DNA of 8,870 bases, taken from the NCBI GenBank assembly GCA_043781315.1, contig JAYWBR010000499.1, forward strand, positions 1-8,870. The letters are read 5' to 3'. Position 1 is the stretch's first letter. The number at the start of each line of letters is the position of its first letter. Below are positions 1-7,460 of the stretch, piece after piece. This DNA comes from CAIQOK01 sp043781315 (GTDB lineage: Bacteria; Verrucomicrobiota; Verrucomicrobiia; Limisphaerales; CAIQOK01). Below the pieces are notes generated by a model. It was not told the origin of the DNA. It did not search any database and saw only the letters and a list, made by a program, of their open reading frames with translations. A program made the position numbers and the translations under genes.

Positions 1-1193
1 CCGACGACGTGATGCGCCTGGCGGAACGGCATGTTCTTGCGCACGAGATAATCCGCGAGGTCGGTGGCCAGCAACGCCGGATCGCTCGCGGCGGCGGCGC
101 AGGCGGCGGCGTTCACCTTCGTGTGCCGCAGCATCGCGGCCATCAGGCGCACGGTTGCGCGCACGGTGTCGGCGGTGTCGAAGAGGCGTTCCTTGTCCTC
201 CTGCAAATCGCGGTTGTAAGTCATCGGCAGACCTTTCAGCAGCGTGAGCAGCGAGACAAGGTTGCCGATGACGCGGCCGGTCTTGCCGCGCGCAAGTTCG
301 GCGATGTCGGGATTTTTCTTCTGCGGCATGAGCGACGAGCCGGTGGTATAGGCGTCGGCGATCTTGATGAAATTAAATTCCGCGCCGGCCCACAGAATCA
401 AATCCTCCGCGAGCCGCGAGATGTGGACGGCCAGCAGCGCGGCGACGGAACAAAACTCCACGGCGAAATCCCGGTCGCTCACGGCGTCCATGGAATTTTG
501 CGTGATGCGCGCCTTGCCTTTCGCGTCCACGAAACCAAGCAGCTTGGCAACCAACTCACGATTCAGCGGCAGTGTGGAACCCGCGATCGCGCCGCTGCCG
601 AGCGGGCAGACATTCACGCGTGCAAAGCAACCGAGCAACCGCTGATAATCGCGATCCAACATCTCGACGTAGGCAAGCAAGTGATGCGCGAAATAGACGG
701 GCTGGGCGCGTTGCAGATGCGTGTAGCCGGGAATGAGCACGTCGGAATTTTTCCCGCCGAGTTCGACGAGCGCGCGTTGAAGATCGAGAATTTCTTCGCC
801 GAACGCGGTGATTTCATCGCGCAACCACAGGCGAATGTCGAGGGCGACCTGGTCATTACGCGAACGGCCGGTGTGAAGTTTCGCACCGGCGGGAACACGC
901 TTCGTCAGCTCGGCCTCAATGTTCATGTGAACATCTTCAAGTTCGGGCTTCCACGAAAATTTCCCGGCGGCGATTTCTTTGGCGATGCTGTCGAGACCCT
1001 TGAGAATCGCGCGCAGTTCGGCCTGGGTGAGGACGCCGATCTTTTGCAACATCGTGGCGTGAGCCAGGGAGCCGAGGATGTCGTGCCGCCAGAGCCGCCA
1101 GTCGAAGGAAATGGATTCGGTGAATTGGGCGACGTCCGCCGCCGGGCCGCCGGCGAACCGTCCGCTGCGGGAGGTTGGAGAGGATTGTTTCAT
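1..1193 (-). CDS. argH: Argininosuccinate lyase (C-terminus cut by window edge)
   Basis: Last step of arginine synthesis in the cytoplasm: splits argininosuccinate into arginine and fumarate; the family is a homotetramer. I translated all 397 codons present and found no frameshift or stop. Visible landmarks in order: FTESISFDWRLWRHDI near the N-terminus, VHMNIEAEL, then LHTGRSRNDQV (L106-V116), GYTHLQRAQPV with the T158-H159 pair matching the catalytic Thr-His of the fumarase/aspartase/ASL superfamily, and the signature loop GSSLMPQKKNPD (from G285) with the catalytic serine. The frame leaves the window at ...NMPFRQAHHVVG. Bacterial ArgH is about 460 residues, so roughly 60 are missing. ATG at 1193 gives the usual family N-terminus; only a weak GAAG precedes it. 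It lies 110 bp downstream of the radical SAM gene on the same strand. No other arginine gene is in view. Identity is near certain. Confidence 0.97.
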   Translation of the reverse strand, partial: MKQSSPTSRSGRFAGGPAADVAQFTESISFDWRLWRHDILGSLAHATMLQKIGVLTQAELRAILKGLDSIAKEIAAGKFSWKPELEDVHMNIEAELTKRVPAGAKLHTGRSRNDQVALDIRLWLRDEITAFGEEILDLQRALVELGGKNSDVLIPGYTHLQRAQPVYFAHHLLAYVEMLDRDYQRLLGCFARVNVCPLGSGAIAGSTLPLNRELVAKLLGFVDAKGKARITQNSMDAVSDRDFAVEFCSVAALLAVHISRLAEDLILWAGAEFNFIKIADAYTTGSSLMPQKKNPDIAELARGKTGRVIGNLVSLLTLLKGLPMTYNRDLQEDKERLFDTADTVRATVRLMAAMLRHTKVNAAACAAAASDPALLATDLADYLVRKNMPFRQAHHVV

Positions 1194-1303
1194 GCGCTTC
1201 AAGTTGTCCGCAGAGTAACGCAGAGGGCCGCAGATTGGGAAATGGTTTTGCGCTGAAAGGACTCCTGCTCACCCGGCAAGCCCAGTTAGCACTTCATGCA
1301 AAT
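1194..1303. other. Gap between radical SAM gene and argH, with period-10 repeat
   Basis: 110 bp without a gene. It holds three CGCAGA copies at exact 10-base spacing (1209, 1219, 1229), 16-42 bases before the argH start. No terminator-like hairpin and no clear promoter are seen, so argH could be read through from the radical SAM gene. Confidence 0.5.
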
Positions 1304-2383
1304 TTACTTCCCGCGAAAATCAATCTCCCGACCCTTCCAGCATTTCACGCCGGTCTTGAACAAGCCCAGATGCCAGCGCCAGGACATGCCGTAGTACGGA
1401 TTGTGCGTCGGCCAGAAGGACAGGATGTCCACCTTCGCCGCCTTCGCCATCTCCACGGCTTGCGTGATGTGATCGGGATGGTCATTCCAGTTGAAGAGCA
1501 GATATTTCCACTCGATCACCGGCTCGGCCACGCCGCGCGCGTTGCGGTAGGCCACGATTTCTTTCATCGCCTTGTAGGCCTCGTCGAATTTGCTGCGGTG
1601 CATGTATTTTCCGAGCATCTCGTTGCTGATGCCGTGCAGCGAAAATAAAATGTGGCTCACGCTCAACGCGGCCTCGCGCTTGGCGTCGGTGTTGAGCAGC
1701 ACGCCGTTGGTGGAAATCACGACGCGCGCCTTGGGGTTTTTCGCGCGGAGCATGGGCAGCTCCTGACAGACGTTGGGTGAAAGAAACGGTTCGCCGAGGT
1801 TGAGGTAAAAAATCTGCTCCATGCCGAGCCGGGCCGTGAGATCGGCCATCTCGGTCATCTGATCCAGCGGCATCTGCAACTGCTTGTCCACACGGATGGC
1901 GGCCGCGCCTTCCCGCGCGCAGCCGATGCAGTCCACGTTGCAGCGCACGGTGTTTTCCAGAAGGATGCCCTTGTGGGGCAGGTTGATCTTCGGCGGCGCA
2001 GCGTTGGCGGCGGCCAATCGTTTCAAGTCGCCGCAACGGGAGCAGGTGTCAATCGGGATTTTCCCTTTGGCGAGTTCGCTGCGGAATTTCTGCGCGGTGG
2101 GGCCGAACCAGATTTCCTCGAACGTATTCTTCCGCAAGTCGCCGATGTGGCCGTCGCCTTCGTAATCCTGGCAGTTGCAGGAGACGGTGCGGTCGGAGTT
2201 GATGGTGATGTTGTATTCGGATTCGCCGGCGAGCGCGTTGCAGTAATAGCCGCGCCCGGAAATTTTCGCGCGCAGCTCCAGCCAGCGCGTCACCACGCGG
2301 CGGACAACATCACTGATCTGCCAGTTGAAGCGCGTCTTCGGGTTGCTGATGGTCTTGCTCAATGATGGAGCCGGGTTCGACAT
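1304..2383 (-). CDS. Radical SAM protein with N-terminal SPASM-like cysteine module
   Basis: 359 residues. The radical SAM core has the canonical CxxxCxxC cluster motif as CNVDCIGC (C148, C152, C155), binding a 4Fe-4S cluster and S-adenosylmethionine. It is followed by LNLGEPF (195-201), equivalent to the GGEP motif, and VVISTNG (221-227) in a core strand. Before the core sits a SPASM-like segment: YNITINSDRTVSCNC (C69, C71), the IGDLRKNTFEEIW stretch (80-92), then CSRC (C114, C117). In most radical SAM/SPASM enzymes this module, which binds auxiliary clusters, is C-terminal; here it comes first. The C-terminal 60 residues are rich in Trp, Tyr and His, with C348. ATG 2383 is the only sensible start and has no Shine-Dalgarno. 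The substrate is unknown; neighbours mqnC and argH give no clear hint. SPASM enzymes often modify peptides or act in cofactor and glycan pathways, but no partner is visible. Family assignment is sure, function open. Confidence 0.9.
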   Translation of the reverse strand: MSNPAPSLSKTISNPKTRFNWQISDVVRRVVTRWLELRAKISGRGYYCNALAGESEYNITINSDRTVSCNCQDYEGDGHIGDLRKNTFEEIWFGPTAQKFRSELAKGKIPIDTCSRCGDLKRLAAANAAPPKINLPHKGILLENTVRCNVDCIGCAREGAAAIRVDKQLQMPLDQMTEMADLTARLGMEQIFYLNLGEPFLSPNVCQELPMLRAKNPKARVVISTNGVLLNTDAKREAALSVSHILFSLHGISNEMLGKYMHRSKFDEAYKAMKEIVAYRNARGVAEPVIEWKYLLFNWNDHPDHITQAVEMAKAAKVDILSFWPTHNPYYGMSWRWHLGLFKTGVKCWKGREIDFRGK

Positions 2384-2431
2384 GGGAAAAGGTTATGGGC
2401 GATGGCAGGTTCGTGGAAGTGAATTTTCTTC

Positions 2432-2601
2432 GTGGCGTCGGGCGTCCCGCCTGACGTGGAGGGCGCGCGTCCCGCCGCCCGGCCGAAACGCCCCGGATTT
2501 TTCCACGGCTTTGGAATTATGGAAACCGCTCGGATCCTCGGGTGCCTGAGCCGCCGGGCGGGACGCGCCGGCTCTACGGCAGGCAGGATGCCCGCCGCCA
2601 C
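2432..2601. repeat. GTRGCR-type inverted-repeat element, copy 1
   Basis: 170-bp GC-rich element filling most of the gap between mqnC and the radical SAM gene. It is bounded by inverted GTGGCG and CGCCAC (7-bp match if the flanking C/G is counted, 2431-2437 and 2596-2602). Inside, GCGCGTCCCGCC at 2465-2476 is the exact reverse complement of 2557-2568, and a partial further copy of the same arm lies at 2442-2451. Its right part, 2551-2602, aligns without gaps to 4509-4560 at about 42 of 52 bases. It ends one base before the mqnC stop codon. No transposase is encoded; it could fold in the mqnC transcript and limit read-through. Confidence 0.75.
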
Positions 2602-2602
2602 G

Positions 2603-3694
2603 TCAGTTCAGCAGCCGATACCAGTTGTCGCGCTGATGCGGTTCGTAGCCGAGGTCTTTGATGAGCCGCTGCATGTCGCCAACGGTCATGCGGAAGGTGG
2701 TGCCCGCCTGCGACACGACGTTTTCCTCGATCATGATGCTGCCCAGATCGTTCGCGCCGAACTTCAACGCGACCTGGCCGATCTCCAACCCTTGCGTAAC
2801 CCAGGAGCTTTGCACGCTGGGGAAATTATCGAGGTAAATTCGCGAGAGCGCCTGCGTCCGCAGATATTCGTGCGCGCCAACGGTCGGGGCTTTCAACTTG
2901 GTGTGCTCGGCTTGAAACGTCCAAGCGATGAAGGCCGTGAAGCCCTTCGACTTGTCCTGCTGCACGCGCAACCGTTCCAAATGTTCGATGCGATCCTCAA
3001 TCGTCTCGACGTGACCGAACATCATTGTGGCGCTGGAGTTCAGGCCGAGTCGATGCGCGATGTCCATCACCTCGAGCCAGTCGCTGCTCATGGCTTTGAG
3101 CGGGGAAATTTTCTGGCGCACGCGGTCCACAAGGATTTCGCCGCCGCCGCCGGGGATGGAGCCGAGGCCGGCCTGGACGAAATCGCCGATGATTTTTTCC
3201 AGCGGCTCGTTGAAGACTTCGCGGAAGTGGATGAACTCGCTGGGGCTGAAACCGTGGACGTTGATCTGCGGAAATTTATTTTTGATGTGCGCCAGCAGAT
3301 CGAGATACCACTGCTTGGTCAGCTTGGGATGATGACCGCCCTGCATCAGAATCTGCGTGCCGCCCAACGCGATGGTTTCCTCGATCTTCTGGTCAATCTC
3401 GGCGAGCGTGATGACGTAGGAGTCGTCGTCTTTCTCCACGCGATAGAATGCACAGAACTTGCAATAGACGTTGCAAACATTGGTGTAATTGATGTTGCGA
3501 TCCACGATGTAGGTGACGATGTCATTGCCGCGACCGTCGTGGGCATTCTTGCGGGCGAACTGGCGGCGGCGGTCGGCGAGCGCGCCGAGTTCTTCGAGCG
3601 GGAGCCGGTAAAGACGCACCGCTTCGGCGGCGTTGATGCGCTGGCCGTCCCAGACTTTCTGGAGCAGTTCGTCGAGTGAGGCGTCGTAAATCAC
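2603..3694 (-). CDS. mqnC: Cyclic dehypoxanthinyl futalosine synthase (radical SAM)
   Basis: 363 residues, normal family length. MqnC cyclises dehypoxanthine futalosine by radical chemistry in the futalosine route to menaquinone. Visible: NINYTNVCNVYCKFCAFYR with cluster cysteines C74, C78, C81; GGTQILMQGGHHP (111-123); HGFSPSE (147-153); SIPGGGGEIL (179-188); MMFGHVET (224-231); SSWVTQG (296-302); GANDLGSIMIEENVV (313-327); and the C-terminal GYEPHQRDNWY. These separate MqnC from its relative MqnE. The start is GTG at 3694: an in-frame TAA lies only 12 nt upstream, and the first internal ATG is at codon 117. No Shine-Dalgarno precedes it. The stop directly touches a repeat element (2432-2601). 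It is divergent from the gene at 3976, so its promoter should lie in 3695-3975, though none is recognisable. The other mqn genes are outside the window. It implies that the organism respires with menaquinone. Confidence 0.97.
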   Translation of the reverse strand: MIYDASLDELLQKVWDGQRINAAEAVRLYRLPLEELGALADRRRQFARKNAHDGRGNDIVTYIVDRNINYTNVCNVYCKFCAFYRVEKDDDSYVITLAEIDQKIEETIALGGTQILMQGGHHPKLTKQWYLDLLAHIKNKFPQINVHGFSPSEFIHFREVFNEPLEKIIGDFVQAGLGSIPGGGGEILVDRVRQKISPLKAMSSDWLEVMDIAHRLGLNSSATMMFGHVETIEDRIEHLERLRVQQDKSKGFTAFIAWTFQAEHTKLKAPTVGAHEYLRTQALSRIYLDNFPSVQSSWVTQGLEIGQVALKFGANDLGSIMIEENVVSQAGTTFRMTVGDMQRLIKDLGYEPHQRDNWYRLLN

Positions 3695-3754
3695 GCGGGG
3701 AAATTAGCCGGGTTTTGCGTCTGAAACAAGCCGCGACTTGTCGGTGGAAGATCG

Positions 3755-3908
3755 GTGGCACAGGCGTCTCGCCGGTGGTTTTGGGCGTCGCGCCCAAAAC
3801 CGTTGAGCCGGGCACGACGGCTCCACGACTACCCGCCAAGCCGGTGCGTCCGCGCGCCGGCGAAATTCAGCAGGACGCCAAATTTAACCCGCGAGACGCG
3901 GGTGCCAC
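3755..3908. repeat. GTRGCR-type inverted-repeat element, copy 2
   Basis: 154-bp element in the divergent gap between mqnC and the DUF6941-like gene. Ends are GTGGCA and TGCCAC (8-bp inverted match at 3754-3761 and 3902-3909). It contains a perfect 11-bp hairpin at 3777-3801 and a second small hairpin, GAGCCG with CGGCTC (3805-3823). Its CGGCTCCACGAC box at 3818-3829 matches CGGCTCTACGGC in the other two copies, but the box lies 91 bases from the right end instead of 33, so this copy is rearranged or only distantly related. Confidence 0.6.
3777..3801. repeat. Perfect 11-bp hairpin with 3-base loop
   Basis: GGTTTTGGGCG pairs exactly with CGCCCAAAACC across the loop TCG. It lies inside repeat copy 2. 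No T-run follows on either strand, and it is not placed after a gene end, so it is not called a terminator. It could be extended by G-T pairs on both sides. Confidence 0.8.
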
Positions 3909-3975
3909 CCCGGCCCGAAAAGACCCAAAAGAAATTCGTGCCAAGCCGCGAAATTCCTGTTTTCCTTTTCCGCTC

Positions 3976-4380
3976 ATGAACATTCAAGTGGCGGTTTTGT
4001 GCGACGCGGCGACGGACGACAACGGCAAGCTCAATTTGCTCGGCGCGTTCGACACGATCTACACCCAGCAGCTCCCCGCCGTGCATCCGCAATGTTCCAT
4101 CGCGCTGCGCCTCACGTTCGCCAATGAAGACGAGGGCGCGCGCAAGCTCCGGCTGAGTTTCGTGGACGCGGACGGCCACTCGATCATGCCCGGCATTGAC
4201 ATTCCCGTGGAGGTTTCGCTGCCGGGCGATTCGCATTTCGGCACGCGCAATTTCATCGTGAACATCCAGCAGTTGAAGTTCGAGCAACCCGGCCTCTACT
4301 CGATTGACATCGCGCTTGACGAAAAAACCCACGCCAGCATCCCCTTGCTCGTGAAGCACAATCCGCCGCCAGCGGCGTGA
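3976..4380 (+). CDS. Small conserved protein of the DUF6941 type
   Basis: 134 residues, no signal peptide and no membrane segment, so probably cytoplasmic. It begins MNIQVAVLCDAATDDNGKLN, followed by LLGAFDTIY, an opening I associate with the DUF6941 family (recalled, not searched). The alternation of hydrophobic and polar residues, for example CSIALRLTF (40-48), KLRLSFVDADG (57-67) and YSIDIALDE (108-116), suggests a beta-sandwich. No catalytic motif is visible; the function of the family is unknown. ATG 3976 is chosen because the frame upstream of it, though open back to 3676, runs through the 3755-3908 repeat element and mqnC antisense sequence. There is no Shine-Dalgarno. It is divergent from mqnC and separated from the ATPase gene downstream by 353 bp, so it probably forms its own transcription unit. 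The C-terminal PPPAA is likely disordered. Confidence 0.82.
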   Translation: MNIQVAVLCDAATDDNGKLNLLGAFDTIYTQQLPAVHPQCSIALRLTFANEDEGARKLRLSFVDADGHSIMPGIDIPVEVSLPGDSHFGTRNFIVNIQQLKFEQPGLYSIDIALDEKTHASIPLLVKHNPPPAA

Positions 4381-4393
4381 TTCGGAAAGCCCA

Positions 4394-4559
4394 GTAGCGG
4401 CAGGCCTCCGGCCTGCCGTAGAGGGCTGGCATCTTGCCGCCCGGAAAAACCGTCCGCCCACCGGAAGCATTCCTGTTTTGAAACGCATGCCTGACGACCC
4501 CACCTTTTCCGCCGGGCTGGAAGCCACGGCTCTACGGCAGCCAAGATGGCTGACGCTAC
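4394..4559. repeat. GTRGCR-type inverted-repeat element, copy 3
   Basis: 166-bp element just after the DUF6941-like gene. Ends are GTAGCG (4394-4399) and CGCTAC (4554-4559). Inside are a perfect 9-bp hairpin (4398-4418) and an 11-bp inverted pair, CTGCCGTAGAG (4413-4423) with CTCTACGGCAG (4530-4540). The right 52 bases match copy 1. With its many arms it could fold into a branched RNA at the 3' end of the upstream transcript. Confidence 0.75.
4398..4418 (+). terminator. GC-rich hairpin after the DUF6941-like gene, possible terminator
   Basis: CGGCAGGCC, loop TCC, GGCCTGCCG: a perfect 9-bp stem, 17 bases after the stop codon. It lacks the T-run of an intrinsic terminator and is part of repeat copy 3, so termination or 3'-end protection is only a possibility. 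Confidence 0.3.
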
Positions 4560-4733
4560 GGTTTCAAACAGGTTGGGAAACGTGAAAGCGAGCGACCGAA
4601 ATTTGTTCGCCGCCCGCGTTGGAGTTGGTTAAGTTGTCCGCGTGCTTGGAAACATTGATTCGAAAATGGTTTTGTCCGCGCCGGCTTCGGCCGGAACTTT
4701 TTCCCATCGCCGCTGTTACCTTTCCCCACTGAC
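4560..4733. other. Gap before the MoxR gene, promoter region expected
   Basis: 174 bp between repeat copy 3 and the MoxR start; the whole gene-free stretch 4381-4733 is 353 bp. This part is less GC-rich than its surroundings, as expected for the promoter of the MoxR/DUF58/transglutaminase genes, but I cannot name a -35/-10 pair. It shares two 11-base words with the gap before argH (AAGTTGTCCGC at 4631, AAATGGTTTTG at 4664). Confidence 0.4.
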
Positions 4734-5678
4734 ATGACTCCCACCGCTTCCCCCCGCGACATTTACGAGAAGATCGCCGCCAACATCGCGCGCGTCATCC
4801 AGGGCCAGGTGCCGGCCACCCGCATGTTGCTCGCCGCGCTGGCCAGCGGCGGCCACGTATTGCTCGAGGATTTTCCCGGCACCGGCAAGACCACGCTGGC
4901 CAAAGCCCTCGCGCGTTCGCTCGACGCCAAGTTCAAGCGGGTGCAGTTCACGCCGGATTTGCTGCCGTCGGACATTCTCGGCGTCTCGGTTTTCAACCAA
5001 GGCGACCAGCAGTTTCATTTTCACGAAGGCCCGGTGTTCACCAATGTCCTGTTGGCGGACGAAATCAACCGCGCTTCGCCACGCACGCAGTCGGCGTTGC
5101 TCGAAGCGATGGGCGAATGTCAGGTGAGCGTGGACGGCGAGCGGCGTGATCTGCCGGGCATGTTCTTCGTCATCGCCACGGAAAATCCGGTGGAATTTCG
5201 CGGCACGTATCCACTGCCCGAAGCGCAGATGGACCGGTTCGCGATGCAATTCACGCTCGGCTACGTGTCGCCGCAAGAGGAGGTCGCCGTGCTCACCGCG
5301 CAACAGCACAACCATCCGCTCGACGAGCTGAAGCCGTGCGTCACGCTGGCCGACGTGCTGGCGTTGCGGCACGCGGTGGACAACATCCGCATCAGCGAGG
5401 AACTGAAACGCTACGTGGTGGATCTTGTCGCCGCGACGCGCACCGCCGCCGGCGTGCAGCTTGGCGCCAGTCCGCGCGCGTCCATCGCGCTGATGAAAGC
5501 CGCGCAGGCCCTGGCGTTTTTTGACGGACAGGAATTTGTGACGCCGGAAAACATCCGGGAGCTGGCCGTGCCGGTGATCGCGCACCGGCTGGTGATGGAG
5601 CCGCAGGCGCGTTTCTCCGGCGTGACGGCGCGCGGCGTGGTCGCGGAGATCGTCAAGAAACTCAAGGTGCCCGCGTAG
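4734..5678 (+). CDS. MoxR-family AAA+ ATPase
   Basis: 314 residues, typical MoxR length. Cytoplasmic AAA+ ATPase; the family is thought to act as a chaperone with VWA or DUF58 partners. Visible: Walker A FPGTGKTT (47-54); Walker B VLLADEINR (105-113) with the DE pair at 109-110; SPRTQSALLEAM (115-126); sensor 1 IATENP (147-152); the LPEAQMDRF segment (161-169), whose arginine is typical of the MoxR group; and sensor 2 in GASPRAS (244-250), followed by the C-terminal helical lid. All ATPase residues are intact, so it should be active. ATG 4734 fits the family start, though no Shine-Dalgarno precedes it. It is followed after 28 bp by the DUF58 gene on the same strand, the classical partner, so the two are very probably co-transcribed. 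Which MoxR subfamily it belongs to cannot be told by eye. Confidence 0.95.
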   Translation: MTPTASPRDIYEKIAANIARVIQGQVPATRMLLAALASGGHVLLEDFPGTGKTTLAKALARSLDAKFKRVQFTPDLLPSDILGVSVFNQGDQQFHFHEGPVFTNVLLADEINRASPRTQSALLEAMGECQVSVDGERRDLPGMFFVIATENPVEFRGTYPLPEAQMDRFAMQFTLGYVSPQEEVAVLTAQQHNHPLDELKPCVTLADVLALRHAVDNIRISEELKRYVVDLVAATRTAAGVQLGASPRASIALMKAAQALAFFDGQEFVTPENIRELAVPVIAHRLVMEPQARFSGVTARGVVAEIVKKLKVPA

Positions 5679-5706
5679 CCCCGCGTCGCGCCCGACTGGC
5701 CAGCCC

Positions 5707-7460
5707 ATGGTAACGATCATCCAGCAACCCACGTTGTCCTTCGGACGGTTCCGCCAGATTTACGAGTTTGATCTGCCGGCCAACAACGCCAATCTGCTGC
5801 CGCGGGTTTTCAATTTCTACAAGACCCGGAAGGTCCGGAGTTTGATCCTCGACGTGGAGGAGGTGCGTTTTTCGCGGGGCGGCCGGCTGCGGGCGCTGCT
5901 GATTCCAAACGAGCTGAACTTGAAGCAGCAGGCTGTCATCACCGCCGTCGCCAATGGTTCTGGGTGGCGTTTGCGCTGCGAATACAAGTGTGCTCCCTCC
6001 GTGTTTTGCACATTGCGTTTTGGCCCGAGCCAGTTGTGGAAGGAGGTCCGGCAGCTTGAAGGTTTCCTGACGGGAGCGCCGGCGATGGATAGCGGCCGGC
6101 CGCGAGGATCAAGCGGGGTTGCCATCTTGCCCCTCTTCAAATTCCTCTACCGTCTCTTCCGGCTTTTCTCCTGGCTGCACTATCACGGCAGCCGGCGGCT
6201 CACGGCCGCCGGCGCGCTGGTGCTGTGTTCCCTGGTGGCGGCGGGGGCGATGGGCCTGGACACGGATGGCACCGTGACGTACCAGGCGTTCACGCCGCTC
6301 TTTTTCCTGCTGTTCATCGCCGCTGCCAGCAGTTGGTTTTTTCGCGCGACATTTTCCGCAACCCGGGTGCTGCCGCGTTTCGGCACGGTGGGCCGGCCTT
6401 TCATTTATCAAGTGCAGGTGCGCAATCTCACGAAGAAAAACCAGGTCGGGCTGACGCTGATCGAAAACCTGGCCGACCCGCGCCCGTCGTTCGACGAGTG
6501 GCTCGCGGCGCAACTGGCGGATGAACGGCGCGTGCGCGCCTTCAAATTCAACCAGCGCACCAACCGCGCGTTCCAGCAGGCGACGGTGAAGGAAGCCCTC
6601 CTGCCGCCGCTGGCACCCGGCGGCGCGGCGGAGGCGCGGGTGGAGTTGACGCCGCTGCGCCGGGGCGTCATCCGTTTCACCGGCGTCACCTTCGCGCGGC
6701 CCGATCCGCTGGGCTTGATTCGCGCCTTCGTCATGACCCCGGTCGCGCAGTCTGTGCTGGTGCTGCCCCGGCGTTATCTCCTGCCCCGGCTCCAACTGCC
6801 CGGCACCGAAAAGTATCAGTCGGGCGGTGTGGCGATGGCGGCCAATGTCGGGCGCAGCGACGAGTTTGTGTCGCTGCGGGATTACCGGTGGGGCGATCCC
6901 GTGCGGCACATTCACTGGCGCAGTTGGGCCAAGACGGGCAAGCCCATCGTGAAAGAATTCGAGGACGATTATTTCACGCGGCACGCGCTGGTGCTGGACA
7001 CTTTCACGGACGATCCGCGCGGCGTGGTGTTTGAGGAGGCGGTGTCGGTGGCCGCGTCGTTTGCCTGCACCATTCAAACGCAGGAATCGCTGCTGGACCT
7101 GTTGTTTGTGGGGCCGCAGGCGTACACGTTCACGAGCGGACGCGGGCTGGCCCATGCCGATCAAATGCTGGAAATCCTCGCGGCGGTGCGGGCGATGCCG
7201 CGCCAGCCGTTCGCGTTACTGGAGCGGCTGGTGTTGGATCATGCCGTGATGGTCAGCGGCTGCATTTTCGTGCTGCTGGCCTGGGACGGGGAGCGGCAGG
7301 AGGTGGTGCGACAATTGAAAATGCTGGGCGTGCCGGTGCTGGTGATCATCGTGGTGGAGGCGGGCGGGGACACGGCGCTGGCCCCCGGCCCGATGCGGGA
7401 TGCGCCGGGGAAATTTCATGTGCTCGAGGTGGGTAAAATTGAGGAAGGACTGGGCCGGCT

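Larger units (their letters stand above)
3695..3975. promoter_or_regulatory. Divergent intergenic region, promoters expected but not recognised
   Basis: The 281 bp between the divergent mqnC and DUF6941-like genes must carry the promoter of at least one, probably both. More than half is repeat copy 2 (3755-3908). The remaining 60 bp on the mqnC side and 67 bp on the other side show no convincing -35/-10 pair and no operator I recognise. The leader at 3958-3975 is pyrimidine-rich. Confidence 0.4.

Noticed and set aside
9..1256. Long plus-strand ORF (415 codons) opposite argH
   Set aside because: The minus strand encodes a complete, motif-perfect ArgH; the plus-strand product is Arg/Gly/His-rich without recognisable motifs, a GC-rich antisense shadow.
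2432..3679. Long plus-strand ORF (415 codons) opposite mqnC
   Set aside because: mqnC on the minus strand is unmistakable. The first part of this ORF also runs through repeat copy 1.
3777..3801. Intrinsic terminator
   Set aside because: Strong stem but no T-run on either strand, and it lies between two divergent gene starts.
3676..3975. Upstream extension of the DUF6941-like frame by 100 codons
   Set aside because: It overlaps the mqnC start region and translates the repeat element; the conserved protein begins at ATG 3976.
3829..4527. Minus-strand ORF (232 codons) opposite the DUF6941-like gene
   Set aside because: It crosses repeat copy 3 and part of repeat copy 2; the plus-strand gene has family-like N-terminal sequence, this one none.
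4716..5732. Minus-strand ORF (338 codons) opposite the MoxR gene
   Set aside because: The plus strand holds all AAA+ motifs; the antisense product is low-complexity Arg/His/Gln-rich.
6040..6047. AAGGAGGT, a perfect anti-16S match
   Set aside because: It lies inside the DUF58 coding sequence (Lys-Glu-Val codons) with no start codon in the DUF58 frame at a useful distance; the ATG at 6085 is 37 bases away.
6109..7164. Minus-strand ORF (351 codons) opposite the DUF58 gene
   Set aside because: Antisense shadow of a clearly coding GC-rich gene, no motifs.
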